Shown here: piece after piece, positions 1 to 10,911 of the stretch
Position numbering within the stretch: the stretch's first letter is position 1
Layout of the letters: each line of letters starts with the position of its first letter
Source of the DNA: Craspedostauros australis
Taxonomy: Eukaryota; Bacillariophyta; Bacillariophyceae; Mastogloiales; Achnanthaceae
Length of the DNA stretch: 64,000 bases
Direction: 5' to 3'
Assembly (NCBI GenBank): GCA_026770025.1
Contig: JAMXDE010000025.1
Span: forward strand, 1-64,000
Program-made: the position numbers and the translations under genes
The notes under the pieces: generated by a model
The model's database searches: none
Told to the model about the DNA's origin: nothing
The model's input: the letters and a program-made list of their open reading frames with translations, nothing else

Positions 1-2949
1 TCCTGGGTTTTTCTTCTTTGTGCTGTTTCGAGGGGGGGGGTCGGTTCTCGTTGGGTTCTGGTTAGCCGAAGGGTTTTCGATGTCGGACTGTATTTCATGG
101 AGGTCTGTTGATACCTCGCCATGTTCACGCTCATGGTGTGTTCTTCTTTCGGTGGTGGTGGTCCTCGCGTTTCCGTGGCCATTAGATCAGGATCATCATC
201 TGCTATGGTCGTCCTGTTCTGTGTATGTCTGGTGATATGGCTTCGTTGTTGGTATTCGGACTCGTGGATCGAGTTCCGGAATATCGTTCCTCGACGTGAT
301 GTGGTGGAATTGGTGTCTTGGAAAGAGGTTTGGTTAGTATGTCGGCGATGTGTGTCAGCTGACGCGATGTGGGCGAACACGATGATTCCAGCGGCGATGC
401 ATTCCCGGCTTTGGTGGAAGCAATGAGCAGTGTTTCTTCTTCAGTGTTGAGGATGGGACCGTAGTGTTGAGTACCACCGCCTTGTTGTCTCCGAGCATGA
501 TTGCTGGTCCGTCGATAGGGACTCCGAGGTCTCTCAGCATGTAGCGTAGACCGGAGACCGCTTCGGTAGCTATCCTAGCAGCTACCAATTCGGATCCGTA
601 GGTGGATGTTTCCACTGTGTTCTGTCGCTTGCAGATGGTCTTGACGATGGTGTTGTTGATCAATAGAACCACGCCCGTCATGGATTTCCGTGTGACCTGG
701 TCATGGCCGTGGTCGGCATCCACGTAACACGTGATTTGGACCGGCTTCCCTTTTGGTGTTGGTACTGATACGGGGGTGACTTCTGCTGCGGTAGGGTAGA
801 ATTCTCTCCAATGGCTTGAGAGGGTAGTGTCGATGTTCGTGTGGTCCACTGGATTGGGGTCGCAGAGGATGGCTCCCCTTTCTCGACCTTTGAGGTACCC
901 GACGATGCGTTGGATGGTCAAGAGGTGTCCTTCCCTTGGTGCCATAGCGAACCGTGCCATAGTCGTCGTGGCATATTGGATGTCCAACCTCCCAAGGGTC
1001 ACGACCTAATTGAGGCAACCCAGTATTGATCGGTAGGTCCTGGCGTCTTCAGTGCTTGTGAAGTCCGAGGTGTCGCTTTCTGGGTGGCAGGCCTCTACCA
1101 TGGGGGTGGATGCCTTCGGGATTGTCTTCCCTACTAGTTGTTCCACTCGTTTGATGACGTTTCCGATGTATGTCTGGGCCGAGAGTCCGATGTTGACTCC
1201 CCTGTCCTTCCAGTTCTTGGGAAGGTCGACGATGTTTCCGCCAAGGTAGTATTCTGGGTCACCGCATTGCTTCATGGTGTACCGTTTCTTGAGGTCGTTG
1301 ATGATTGGGATGGGGTCCTTACTGAAGACCAGTACGTCATCCACGTATGTGGTGATCATTTTGTAGTGGTCATCGGCTTCTCGGGTGTAGATGTCGTTGT
1401 CGGCCTTGGAGGGTAGGAATCCCATGGTTCGAAGGGTGTCCGCGAAGTGTTCGTGGAACCTCGCACTGGATGTCCTCAGGCCGTAGAGTCCCTTTTGGAT
1501 GATGAGGGGTTTGCCTTCGAGGTCGCCAAATTCAGGGCCTGCTCGGATGTAGCATTTCTCGAGGGTGTCGGCGTATAGGAACGCGTTCCCTACGTCGCCG
1601 GCGTATGCTCTCAGTCCGTTGGCTGCTGCGATGGCGAAGGCGATTCGGATGGTGTCTGATGCTACCACCCCTGAGTATACGTCTTCTGTTGGTGGGGATG
1701 TCTTGTTCCCGTTTGCCACCAGTCTTGCCTTTCGACGTAGTCGAACTTCACGTCGTAGACGATGTGGTATGGGATCTTGGTGTACCCATCGAGTGCTTCG
1801 TTCGGTCTTGGTTGTCTGAAGGTTCCCAACCGCTTGATCTGGTCCAGTTCCTTGTTGATGGCTTCGCTCCAGAGTCCGTTTCCGTTGAGCCTGTCGATAG
1901 CCATGGCGTGTTTCCGGCTGTTGGGTACCAGGGTGCCGAACTTGTACTTGTTTCCTGGGCGATGGTTCGCCAGGTTGGTGGCTAGCATTGATCGCATGTG
2001 CTGGTTCCTTGCTCTGTGGAGTTCCACCCATTCGAATCCCTTCTGGTCCTGTAGGCGGTTCTGTTCGGTGTATTTGATGATGATGTCCGGCTGTTGGGCC
2101 CTCAAGTCTCCCATCCTGCACCATGATCGCATTCTGTTCATCCATAGGATCTCTAGGATTGCTTCGGTGGTTCCGTCCTCTCGTGTCTCGTGGTGGTGAC
2201 GAGTGATTCCCTTTGCCTTCCAGTTGAGGTTCCTTCCATCGAGGATGAAGTTGTCTCTTTCGGTGTACTGGTCGCATTGAGCCAGGTATGCGAGTTGGTT
2301 GACTTCTGTTGCTGTGAGGTTGCAGGCAAAGGAGATGGATGTCGTGTCCCATGGGATGTTCGTGTTGCACCCTGGTGGGTTCTGCCTCGGGTTCCCTGGA
2401 TGGTTTGTTAGGGTGGGTATCCTTTGCGGTGGCGCGGTATTCACGCCTGTCGTGACTGGGTCCGCTGCGATGGTCTGGATTATGGATCTGATTGTTCCAT
2501 GTACGATGTTCTTCCATGGGATGCCTTTCCTGGTGCCTGTGGACAAAACGGACCGTTTGTTTTGCTTGGTCCTCTTATTCCCTCCCCTTTCTTCGGGGCC
2601 GTCATCCATGCGTTGGTATGATGGTGGTCCCGACGAACATGGAAGGTACAAAGACCCTGGGTCAGAGTCTCCCCTGTCTGGCGTATTGCGGTTCGTTCGC
2701 GGTTTGTCCTTCTCGGTGGCATGCGTCGTGGGTGCCTTCGCTGTCCGTTTGGTTAGCGTTTGGGACCGGGTGACAGGTCCTGTGTTCCGTGCCTCCCCTG
2801 AATCAGGGATCCCGGTGGGTCGCGTCAGTTTGTCGGTCTTGTTCTCCCATGCCCGCGGGTGTGTCGTCTTGGCCGTCGCTGCATACCCTCTTTTCGGTGG
2901 GATCTTGGTCTTCCATCCTTGTGGGGTACCGGACAGTTCCAGCGGGGTC
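1..2949 (-). pseudogene. Family-A copia element A1, 3' part: decayed reverse transcriptase and RNase H
   Basis: This is the downstream half of a copia-type pol gene read on the minus strand; it runs off the window at position 1. It matches the pol of the second family-A copy (about 49196-52131) very closely. Reverse transcriptase is visible with a YVDD box near 1320-1345, and RNase H follows with YVDADHGHD near 715-735. It is broken at several points. One G is missing near 1739 compared with the other copy, which shifts the frame in reverse transcriptase. A Trp codon has become TAG at 1006-1008. Small indels near 405-425 shift the frame again at the RNase H end. The reading frame continues across the inserted B1 element into 10906-14295. 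Each break is seen directly by comparison with the second copy; loss of function is inferred. Confidence 0.9.
2944..2949. repeat. Target-site duplication of B1, left copy
   Basis: GGGGTC directly precedes the B1 LTR and is repeated at 10906-10911 after the other LTR. The unbroken family-A copy has this sequence once, at about 52133-52138, which gives the empty site. Confidence 0.85.
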
Positions 2950-3750
2950 TGTTGGCAAGTTCCGCGCACGGTAACCTACAATCGTGGAAGATGGTGTTGG
3001 TTGATAGTCGTTCGTTTGCTATTTCATTACTTGGCTACTCCGATGCTCTCGGTGTACGCCCGTTCTCTTGCCCGATGCTCTCGGCGCTTCAATCTGTTTC
3101 GTAGATTCGGTCTCCGACTATGAGTTGGTACGCGAGATACTCTCTCGCTTCTCTCTCTGTATTCTCTCTCTCTCTCTCTCAACATCGTGTGCTCGTCGTA
3201 CACGATACTCCGTGTTCGATACGTACTCCGTATTCAACACTCCGATCATTCAGTACTGGCTCCTACTCCATGAGTACTCGCCATTTGAAGTTCATCTTCT
3301 GTATCCATGATGCTGATGCCCTTCGGTCATCGGATCTTCGCCTCCTGCTCTGACTTGGAGACAGATGTCGACGTGGTGACACGATGACATCCTGTCGACG
3401 TCAGTAGGCGTCCTTCTGCTCTCCAGATGTCACGTTCCATTGGTGATGCAGTGGTCTGTCAGATGATATCGTCATCTGAGGTTTAGTTGGGAAGTACCTC
3501 GAGATTCTCTTGGTACCATTGATGGATGGACGGACGATCTTCCAATTCTCTCAGAAATCGTCATTTGCAAATTTCCTCCAGAAATCTTGCTCTTTTTCGT
3601 GTGTTCCATTTCTCCTGTAATTCTGACGAATCACAGTATACTATCGACACGAATGTAGTTATACCGTCCAAGTGCGTATGAGAGAATAGCGGGTGAACGA
3701 TGCACATATACTCGTACATCTCGACATATACTCACATGCACATCTCAACA
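2950..3750 (-). repeat. 3' LTR of B1
   Basis: An 801-bp LTR that is nearly identical to 10105-10905 and also matches the LTRs of B2 and the partial LTR at 63286. It contains a CT-rich simple repeat near 3155-3180. It would provide transcript termination and polyadenylation for B1; the exact R region cannot be placed from sequence alone. Confidence 0.95.
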
Positions 3751-3758
3751 CCCTTCCT
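3751..3758 (-). other. Polypurine tract of B1
   Basis: On the minus strand AGGAAGGG abuts the 3' LTR. The same tract abuts the 3' LTR of B2 at 21348-21355. This is the usual primer site for plus-strand DNA synthesis. Confidence 0.75.
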
Positions 3759-3770
3759 GTGTGCATTCGG

Positions 3771-6700
3771 TCATTCGAATGTTCTCGATGTGTCAAGGTA
3801 CGACTTCTCATGTTCACGTTGCAAGTCGGCCTTGATGTTCTTGGTGAATCCGTCACTTGTGTTCTGCTCGGATTTGACAAAAATGATTTCGATGGTTTTG
3901 TTGATTACCATGTTCCTCACGTAGTGATGGCGCACGTCGATGTGCCGCGATCGTTGGGATGTTGATGGGTTCTTGGCGATGAAGATTGCTCCGATGTTGT
4001 CCACACGGACCTTGATCGGTGTCTTCACTGGGACGCCCACACTTTCGAGTAGCTGCACGACGAAGAAGATCTCCTTTGCCGCTTCGGAAAGGGCAACGTA
4101 TTCTGCTTCGGATGAGCTGAGTGTGATGGCTTTCTGTGCCTTGGATCGCCAAAGGATTGGTACCTTGCACAGGTATAGGATGAACCCTCCTACGCTGATT
4201 CTTGTGTTCTTGTCTCCTGCATATTCGCTATCGCAGAAGAGCTCCATGTCCCAGCCGTCGTCGTCTGGACGCGCTGGATGGATCTTCAATCCATAGTCCT
4301 TTGTATCGATCACGTACTTGATGATCCGATACATCTCCTTCATTGCGGCCTTGGTGGGCCCGATCAATACCTTGGAGAGTTCCCTCACAGGGTTCGCGAT
4401 ATCTGGTCGCGAGTGCTTGATGAGGAAGAGTAGCATGCCCACGCCTCGGCGGTACTCGGCATGTTCTTCCGCTCCGACCTTCTGCAGTCCGTTATCTTCG
4501 GATGGTCGTACGATGATTTGACCCGGGGTTCCCGGTGTCCCATAGCGCTGCATCTTCTCAACCTTGGTTCCGAACTCTTCGATGAGATGTCGGATGAGGT
4601 GTGGTTGACGCAATGTCGCTCTAGTCTTGTCGTGGTTCAGTTCAATGTTGCAGCTGAGGTAGTCTCCGAGTCCGCGCTCGATTGTCACCTTGAACTTGCT
4701 GCCTTGGATGTCCTTCAGGAATGTCTCCAGTGCCTTGGAGTCTCCGCAGCAGAAGCAATCGTCCACGTAGATGGCCACGATCATGCTTCCTTCGTTCGTC
4801 TTCCTGTAGAACAGGCACGGGTCTGCCGCGCTCTGTTCGAAGTTGATATTCTTGAGGGTCGATACCAACATCTTGAACCATTGCCTGGCGCTCTGCACAA
4901 GTCCGTAGATTGGCTTGTGTAGGGTCAGGGCTTCGTCTGGTTGATGATCCATCCCGTTGGGACAGTTCATGTAGATCTCCTTGTCGAGGTCTCCGTGTAG
5001 GAATGCCGTTACGACATCGACGAGTGCGCAGTCCATCTTCTTGATCAGCATGATCACCATCATGACCCGATAGGTCACGTCGTGAATGACGGGTGAGTAG
5101 TGCTCTTGGAAGTCCACTCCTGCGACTTGTGAATAGCCACATGCAACGAGCCGCGCTCGATGTGTGCCGTCACGCTTCAACTTGAAGACCCATTTGCATT
5201 TGCAGCATCTGCGGCCGTGTGGGATGGCGTCTCGTTTGATCTTGCTGTACACCTTGCGTGTATCCATGGAATCAAACTCCTTCTTGATGGCTGCTCGATA
5301 TCCCTTTCGATGGATGGGATCTGGGTGATTGAAGGCTCCATCAAATGTTGTTGGTTCGATGTGCTTCTCTTGTTCCTTGTTCTCGTCCTGCATCGATAAT
5401 CCGATATCGATTCCTGGTGCGTTGTTGATGATTGCATTCATCCCGTATAGTCCTGTTGTGTTGTGATGAGTGATTTCGATCTCTTCTTCATCTGCAATTT
5501 CTTCGTCATCTGTAGTTTCGTTGTTGGAGTCGTCGATCTCCTCGTCGCTGAGTTCATCACTGTCTTCGTTCGATGATGGATCGCTTTCATATCCTTCTTC
5601 CTTTCGACCTGGTTCGTTGAAGTCTGCGAGCTCACGCAGAGCTCTGGGAATACTCTTCCCTGTAGTCGGTTTGGGATTAGTTTCTCCCTTCCTGCCTCGT
5701 GCTTCGTGACGTCGGATTCTCTCCTTTCTATCTATATCACGTTTGCTTGGCTTACTCGGTGGAGGTCTGGATGGTGTACCATATGTAGACCTCGCTGGTG
5801 TGTTTGGAGGAGTGACGCCTGTGTCATCGTCGGCTTCGTCGCCGGATGGTGTGATCTCGTCATCCTCATGATTGGATTCGCTCCGATCTTCCTCGTCGTT
5901 ATGGATTAGTTGAGTCACTATTCCATCGTCCTCATTATCCTCATCGTCGCTGTCCGATAGGATATAGTATCTGTTGCTGTGAGCGAAAGATACTCTCTTC
6001 GCTTCCGATGTTTGACGCGTTGCCGTCCTTGGCGTTGCTCCCTTCCGTCCGATGGTTGTGAAGCCGTCTGCGTCCGTCGTTCCTGATTCGTTGGATATGT
6101 TCGGTGCTGGTGCCCAGCCACGGAACTGTCCGTATGATTGGTTGAGCCACTTGATGTCGCGTGAGCAGATGAGTGACTTGGTCGATGGTCTGTACATGTT
6201 GTAGACCCCTGATGCGTGTTGGTGTGCATATCCGATGAACACCATCTCTTCTCCTCTATTCTTGAGTTTAGCGGTGATCCCGCCGTAGGTAGTCTTCACA
6301 ACACCCACCTCTCCGAAAGTGCGGAGTGCATCCGCGTATGGTGGATCGTTGCCGAAGAATTGTCGATGTGGTGACTCCTTTTGATTCTTCGCTACGGTGA
6401 TGTTGGCGATGGCGGTGGCAGTGCTAGCAGCTGCTGCCCACAGGCCATGCCTATACTCTTCGTCGAGCTGTGCTCCGTTGAGCATGGAGCGGATCTTGGT
6501 GTAGAGGTACGCGAACTTGCGCTCTACTCTACCGTTCTGTTGCGGCGTGTTCGATGCCGTGAATTCGAATTTCACGTTGAGTCCTGCATCGATGAGAATA
6601 TCCTGCGTGGATTTGTTCTCTCCGCTGTTGTCACCTCGGAAGATGATCTGTTGGTCACCAGTCTGTGACTTGATCGTTTGGATGAATCGTTTGATGTACC

Positions 6701-9700
6701 CTGGTTGATCACTTTTGTTCTTGAGAAAGAAACTCCAGCAGTGATCCGTGCAGTCGTCCACGATCAGGGTCCAGTAGCGTTTATCTCCGAAGCTTATGTG
6801 TTTAGTGTAACTAATGTCAATGAAGAGACGTTCGCCGCAGCGAGTCGCTCTCGGAATGGTTGCCTTCGGAATGTTCTTCACTCTTGCGTTCGCGACCGCG
6901 CAGTCGCGACATACCGGCATCTCGCCGATAATCTTCCATCCGTATTGAGCGGCCGTTCGCTTCATGGCCTCGAGTGGCGCGTGGCCGAGCATTCGATGCA
7001 GGCTCACCGCGCTGATCTCCTTGGATGGGTTCTTGACGATGGCTGTGCAAGCCTTGTCGTCGTTCGTTGGCATGATGGGATGCATCTGCACTCCCGTGAT
7101 GAATCCGTTGGATGTGGGGAAGACTCGATCGAACACGATCTTCGTTCCGGATCCGTTGATGATGTCCATCAGAATGCCGTTGCTACCAAGCTGGTAACCG
7201 TTGTACAGAGCCTTGTTCATAGATAAAAGGTTCACCGCCATTTTCGGTGTGTACTTCACATCATCAAGCCGGATGACGTGGCCAGTGTTGTCTCGTTGCT
7301 TGACCTTCAAGCGAATGGATCCCATTTTGGGAGAGTCCAGCTTCGTGCTGTCTCCCACTTGGACGAATGACTTGATGTGCCGCACGTTGAAGAGAGCGGC
7401 GTCTGAATTGACGATGTGACACGAAGCTCCACTGTCGGCGAGCCAGGTGTCCTTGTTGACCTTGTCCTTGTGCTTGGTGCTCAGCTTGTGGAGCTGCTCC
7501 ACGGCTGCTGCAGCTGTATCGGTCATGGCGTTGTCTTCGTCCTCTTCGTCGATGTGGACTCCATATTCGTTCCATGGATTCTCGTGATGTTCGTCGTCGG
7601 TCTCATCGGATAGCTGCGCGTAGTCCGATGGAGTCGTGTTGCTTCGGTGTGATCCTGTGACTGGATCGTATGGGTGGACGCGTGATCGCTCTCGCAAGAG
7701 TACACGCATACATCCTCCAAGGATGTAGTGCAGATCCGTTTCTGGGATCGTTTCCGAGTCGTTGGCTTCCAGTATGTGGTTGATGACGATCGCGTTGGCA
7801 AGGATCTCTTCGATTGATTCGAAGTGCTCGGATAGGATGGATCCCATCATGTTCACCCATATCGGCATGAGTGCCCCTCGTGTGATTTCTGGGAACAGTC
7901 GCATCCCCGCTTCCATTACAGCGTCAAAGATGAGCTGCTTTTGGATTGTTAATGCCGTTGCTGTTGCGTCTGGTGTGACAGTGTGACGGAGTAGATAGTC
8001 GACACTGTTGGGATCCTCAATATCCGGGAAGTCGATATTCGCTGGATAGACGACACGCTCGTTTGGATTGAAGCTGTCGTCTGGATGATTGCCGTCCTCG
8101 GATTCGTCGCTGTCATCCTCGTCGAAGATGCCCGATCTGTTGTTCCCTGCCGCTGGAGGAGGTGGCGCCGCTGCGCGGTTCGTTCCGCCTTGGCCTTGAT
8201 TGATGAAGGTTCCCGTTCTCTCGTGTCTCCCAACTTGAGGAGGAGGCATTTCGTCGCGGTTTGCCTCGTCGTCTTCATCTGCGCCGTCCTCGTCGGCGTC
8301 GTCGTCGTCATCACTCATGGCCTCTTCGATGTCGCTATCGTTGGCCTCGTCGTCCATCTCAGCTTCGTCGCCGTATGAACCGATCAGGTCGTGCGCGTTG
8401 AAGCAGCATTCGTAGCTCACCTCGCGTCTTGGATCCACCTCGTGGATGATTGGCTCCTCGCTGAGCCACTCCAGGACGATCTCATCGTCCTGTACTTCGT
8501 CGTCACTTCCGACGCACTCGAAGTTATCGAAGAAGGAGTCTTCGATGTAGTCGTCGGACACCAACATGCAGAGTGGCATGTCCTTCGCAGAGAGTACCAT
8601 CTCGTGCCCGCTCTTGTCGTGTCCTTCCGTAGCCGCGTTGGCTTGTTCGTTGTTCTTTTTGCTTTCGTTGAACTTCTTCTTTCGGCACTCTGCCTCGCGA
8701 TGTCCGAAGATGCCGCAGTAGTTGCACTTGCCCTTGAAGCCGCTTCCCTTGTTACGCTTTCCGTTCATTTTGTTGTTGTTGTTGTTGTTTTTCTTGTTGT
8801 TCGATTTCTTGCGTTCTGGACAATCAGCGGATCTATGGCCATACACGCCACAGTTGTGACAAGTACCCTTGAAGTTACCGGTGCTTGTGAAGCCGGTGTC
8901 GTTGCTCTTCGTGTTACTGTCTTGGAAGTCGTCGACGTATGCCTTGCCTCCTCTGTGAGTGGCGTATGCAGTACGGAGTACTCCTCTGATCGTGTTGATG
9001 GTAACCAGTTCTGGATTGAACGTGAGTTGATGTTGGAAGTTCACGATGTGTGTTCTGTACTCGTTGCTCACCGTGCTGAGGATTTGCATGATCATTTCCT
9101 CGTCCGTGATTTCGTACTTGACATCGTGGAGACGCGGTCGTAAACCTTCGAGTCGCGTGATGTAGATGTCGGGGTCCGTGTCTCTCTTCATCTTTTCGTT
9201 GTTGAATTGGCGCTTGAGTTTGATCTTCGTCGCCGCGTTGGATGGTCGGAACTTCTCCGCGAGAACGTTCCACGCTGCGTGTGCGTCTCCTTCGGGGTAG
9301 TCGTCGGAGATGCATTGGTTGATGTACTGGATGGCTTGCTTGCCTTTTCCTTTCTCTGCATCCATCATGAGGATCAGATCGCTGAAGCAGTCGCATCCCA
9401 GCTCGTAGATCTCTTCCATCGCTTCCTTGGCTTCACCGGCGGCTGCCGCGATCTCGCTCACTGTTGGCACCTTGGTCTTGCCCAACATCACATCTCTCGT
9501 CTTCTGTGCACGAGCGTATGCCTTCGCTTGGGACTCCCATGCGCTGTAGTCTTCTTGTTCACCGCTGAACATTGGCGCCTTGATGCGTCGCTTGTTCACG
9601 TTGGCTGATGTCGCCATGTTGATTCGTTGTTTCGTTGTTGGTGCGCTCGCGCCCTTGATTTCCGTTTGTTTCTGTGTTGTCGATTCTTCGATTTTCGCTT

Positions 9701-10022
9701 GTTGTTTCGCGAGGGTTGATTTGCTCACAAATTCTCCTCCTGGTGGTGTCTCACTTTTCCCACTCTGTTTGGCTGTGCGGATGTTCTCCGTCACACCAGT
9801 CTCCTCTTGCTTGTACGCCTTGAGGATACTCTCCTTCTCGCGGTGTAGCCTTGCAGACCGTTCCTCTTCGGTCTCGTCGATCGCGCTTGCGTCTGCGCCT
9901 GATAGGACAGTAGCCGCAGCTGCTTCCTTCTCTTCTCGTGGTGGAGTCTCACTCGCACCTTCTTCTTGCTTGATAGCCAGTTGGGACAGAGGGATGTCTC
10001 TCAATTCCTCTTCCTCGCTCAT
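3771..10022 (-). CDS. B1 Gag-Pol polyprotein, 2083 aa (copia type)
   Basis: One uninterrupted frame encodes the whole polyprotein, starting at ATG 10022. In order there are: a charged N-terminus; a Gag helical region (about residues 140-370); two CCHC zinc knuckles (about 386-400 and 429-443); an acidic stretch; a conserved region of unknown role (about 650-780); and aspartic protease with DSGAS near 858. Integrase follows with its HHCC zinc module (about 1005-1040) and D, D, E residues near 1066, 1127 and 1165. After a long acidic linker comes reverse transcriptase with YVDD near 1753, then RNase H with CDSEYAGD near 1927. The order protease-integrase-reverse transcriptase-RNase H defines the copia type. 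No internal stop or frameshift was seen. Gag and Pol share one frame, so Pol dosage would need control by processing or RNA level; that is inference. Confidence 0.95.
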   Translation of the reverse strand: MSEEEELRDIPLSQLAIKQEEGASETPPREEKEAAAATVLSGADASAIDETEEERSARLHREKESILKAYKQEETGVTENIRTAKQSGKSETPPGGEFVSKSTLAKQQAKIEESTTQKQTEIKGASAPTTKQRINMATSANVNKRRIKAPMFSGEQEDYSAWESQAKAYARAQKTRDVMLGKTKVPTVSEIAAAAGEAKEAMEEIYELGCDCFSDLILMMDAEKGKGKQAIQYINQCISDDYPEGDAHAAWNVLAEKFRPSNAATKIKLKRQFNNEKMKRDTDPDIYITRLEGLRPRLHDVKYEITDEEMIMQILSTVSNEYRTHIVNFQHQLTFNPELVTINTIRGVLRTAYATHRGGKAYVDDFQDSNTKSNDTGFTSTGNFKGTCHNCGVYGHRSADCPERKKSNNKKNNNNNNKMNGKRNKGSGFKGKCNYCGIFGHREAECRKKKFNESKKNNEQANAATEGHDKSGHEMVLSAKDMPLCMLVSDDYIEDSFFDNFECVGSDDEVQDDEIVLEWLSEEPIIHEVDPRREVSYECCFNAHDLIGSYGDEAEMDDEANDSDIEEAMSDDDDDADEDGADEDDEANRDEMPPPQVGRHERTGTFINQGQGGTNRAAAPPPPAAGNNRSGIFDEDDSDESEDGNHPDDSFNPNERVVYPANIDFPDIEDPNSVDYLLRHTVTPDATATALTIQKQLIFDAVMEAGMRLFPEITRGALMPIWVNMMGSILSEHFESIEEILANAIVINHILEANDSETIPETDLHYILGGCMRVLLRERSRVHPYDPVTGSHRSNTTPSDYAQLSDETDDEHHENPWNEYGVHIDEEDEDNAMTDTAAAAVEQLHKLSTKHKDKVNKDTWLADSGASCHIVNSDAALFNVRHIKSFVQVGDSTKLDSPKMGSIRLKVKQRDNTGHVIRLDDVKYTPKMAVNLLSMNKALYNGYQLGSNGILMDIINGSGTKIVFDRVFPTSNGFITGVQMHPIMPTNDDKACTAIVKNPSKEISAVSLHRMLGHAPLEAMKRTAAQYGWKIIGEMPVCRDCAVANARVKNIPKATIPRATRCGERLFIDISYTKHISFGDKRYWTLIVDDCTDHCWSFFLKNKSDQPGYIKRFIQTIKSQTGDQQIIFRGDNSGENKSTQDILIDAGLNVKFEFTASNTPQQNGRVERKFAYLYTKIRSMLNGAQLDEEYRHGLWAAAASTATAIANITVAKNQKESPHRQFFGNDPPYADALRTFGEVGVVKTTYGGITAKLKNRGEEMVFIGYAHQHASGVYNMYRPSTKSLICSRDIKWLNQSYGQFRGWAPAPNISNESGTTDADGFTTIGRKGATPRTATRQTSEAKRVSFAHSNRYYILSDSDDEDNEDDGIVTQLIHNDEEDRSESNHEDDEITPSGDEADDDTGVTPPNTPARSTYGTPSRPPPSKPSKRDIDRKERIRRHEARGRKGETNPKPTTGKSIPRALRELADFNEPGRKEEGYESDPSSNEDSDELSDEEIDDSNNETTDDEEIADEEEIEITHHNTTGLYGMNAIINNAPGIDIGLSMQDENKEQEKHIEPTTFDGAFNHPDPIHRKGYRAAIKKEFDSMDTRKVYSKIKRDAIPHGRRCCKCKWVFKLKRDGTHRARLVACGYSQVAGVDFQEHYSPVIHDVTYRVMMVIMLIKKMDCALVDVVTAFLHGDLDKEIYMNCPNGMDHQPDEALTLHKPIYGLVQSARQWFKMLVSTLKNINFEQSAADPCLFYRKTNEGSMIVAIYVDDCFCCGDSKALETFLKDIQGSKFKVTIERGLGDYLSCNIELNHDKTRATLRQPHLIRHLIEEFGTKVEKMQRYGTPGTPGQIIVRPSEDNGLQKVGAEEHAEYRRGVGMLLFLIKHSRPDIANPVRELSKVLIGPTKAAMKEMYRIIKYVIDTKDYGLKIHPARPDDDGWDMELFCDSEYAGDKNTRISVGGFILYLCKVPILWRSKAQKAITLSSSEAEYVALSEAAKEIFFVVQLLESVGVPVKTPIKVRVDNIGAIFIAKNPSTSQRSRHIDVRHHYVRNMVINKTIEIIFVKSEQNTSDGFTKNIKADLQREHEKSYLDTSRTFE

Positions 10023-10104
10023 TCAGCCTGCTGCTCTTGAATGATGTTCGTCTTCCTCGCACAATCCGATCCGCGGGCTCGCCCTGATCTATCGTTTATA
10101 AACG

Positions 10105-10905
10105 TGTTGGCAAGTTCCGCGCACGGTAACCTACGATCGTGGAAGATGGTGTTGGTTGATAGTCGTTCGTTTGCTATTTCATTAGTTGGCTACTCCGATG
10201 CTCTCGGTGTACGCCCGTTCTCTTGCCCGACGCTCTCGGCGCTTCAATCTGTTTCGTAGATTCGGTCTCCGACTATGAGTTGGTACGCGAGATACTCTCT
10301 CGCTTCTCTCTCTGTATTCTCTCTCTCTCTCTCTCAACATCGTGTGCTCGTCGTACACGATACTCCGTGTTCGATACGTACTCCGTATTCAACACTCCGA
10401 TCATTCAGTACTGGCTCCTACTCCATGAGTACTCGCCATTTGAAGTTCATCTTCTGTATCCATGACGCTGATGCCCTTCGGTCATCGGATCTTCGCCTCC
10501 TGCTCTGACTTGGAGACAGATGTCGACGTGGTGACACGATGACATCCTGTCGACGTCAGTAGGCGTCCTTCTGCTCTCCAGATGTCACGTTCCATTGGTG
10601 ATGCAGTGGTCTGTCAGATGATATCGTCATCTGAGGTTTAGTTGGGAAGTACCTCGAGATTCTCTTGGTACCATTGATGGATGGACGGACGATCTTCCAA
10701 TTCTCTCAGAAATCGTCATTTGCAAATTTCCTCCAGAAATCTTGCCCCTTTTCGTGTGTTCCGTTTCTCCTGTAATTCTGACGAATCACAGTATACTATC
10801 GACACGAATGTAGTTATACCGTCCAAGTGCATATGAGAGAATAGCGGGTGAACGATGCACATATACTCGTACATCTCGACATATACTCACATGTACATCT
10901 CGACA
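10105..10905 (-). repeat. 5' LTR of B1
   Basis: An 801-bp LTR lying upstream of the minus-strand frame. It would carry the promoter. Its element-proximal side is followed by the palindromic CGTTTATAAACG at 10093-10104 and then an 82-base leader-like stretch to the Gag ATG at 10022. Confidence 0.95.
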
Positions 10906-10911
10906 GGGGTC
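10906..10911. repeat. Target-site duplication of B1, right copy
   Basis: GGGGTC, matching 2944-2949. The duplication is six bases if the LTR is taken to end in CA. Confidence 0.85.

Larger units (their letters stand above)
2950..10905 (-). mobile_element. Intact Ty1/copia-type LTR retrotransposon B1
   Basis: A complete family-B element of 7956 bp on the minus strand, with two 801-bp LTRs (2950-3750 and 10105-10905), a polypurine tract beside the 3' LTR and one long Gag-Pol frame. The LTRs begin TG and end CA when read along the element. About ten substitutions separate them (roughly 1.2 percent), so the insertion is fairly recent. It sits inside element A1 and splits its pol frame, flanked by GGGGTC on both sides. 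Intact LTRs, frame and target duplication make it a candidate active element; activity itself is inference. Confidence 0.95.

Noticed and set aside
4461-9143. Several long frames on the strand opposite B1 Gag-Pol
   Set aside because: They overlap a 2083-codon frame with full copia motifs, and the same shadows appear opposite B2. GC-rich codon use explains them.
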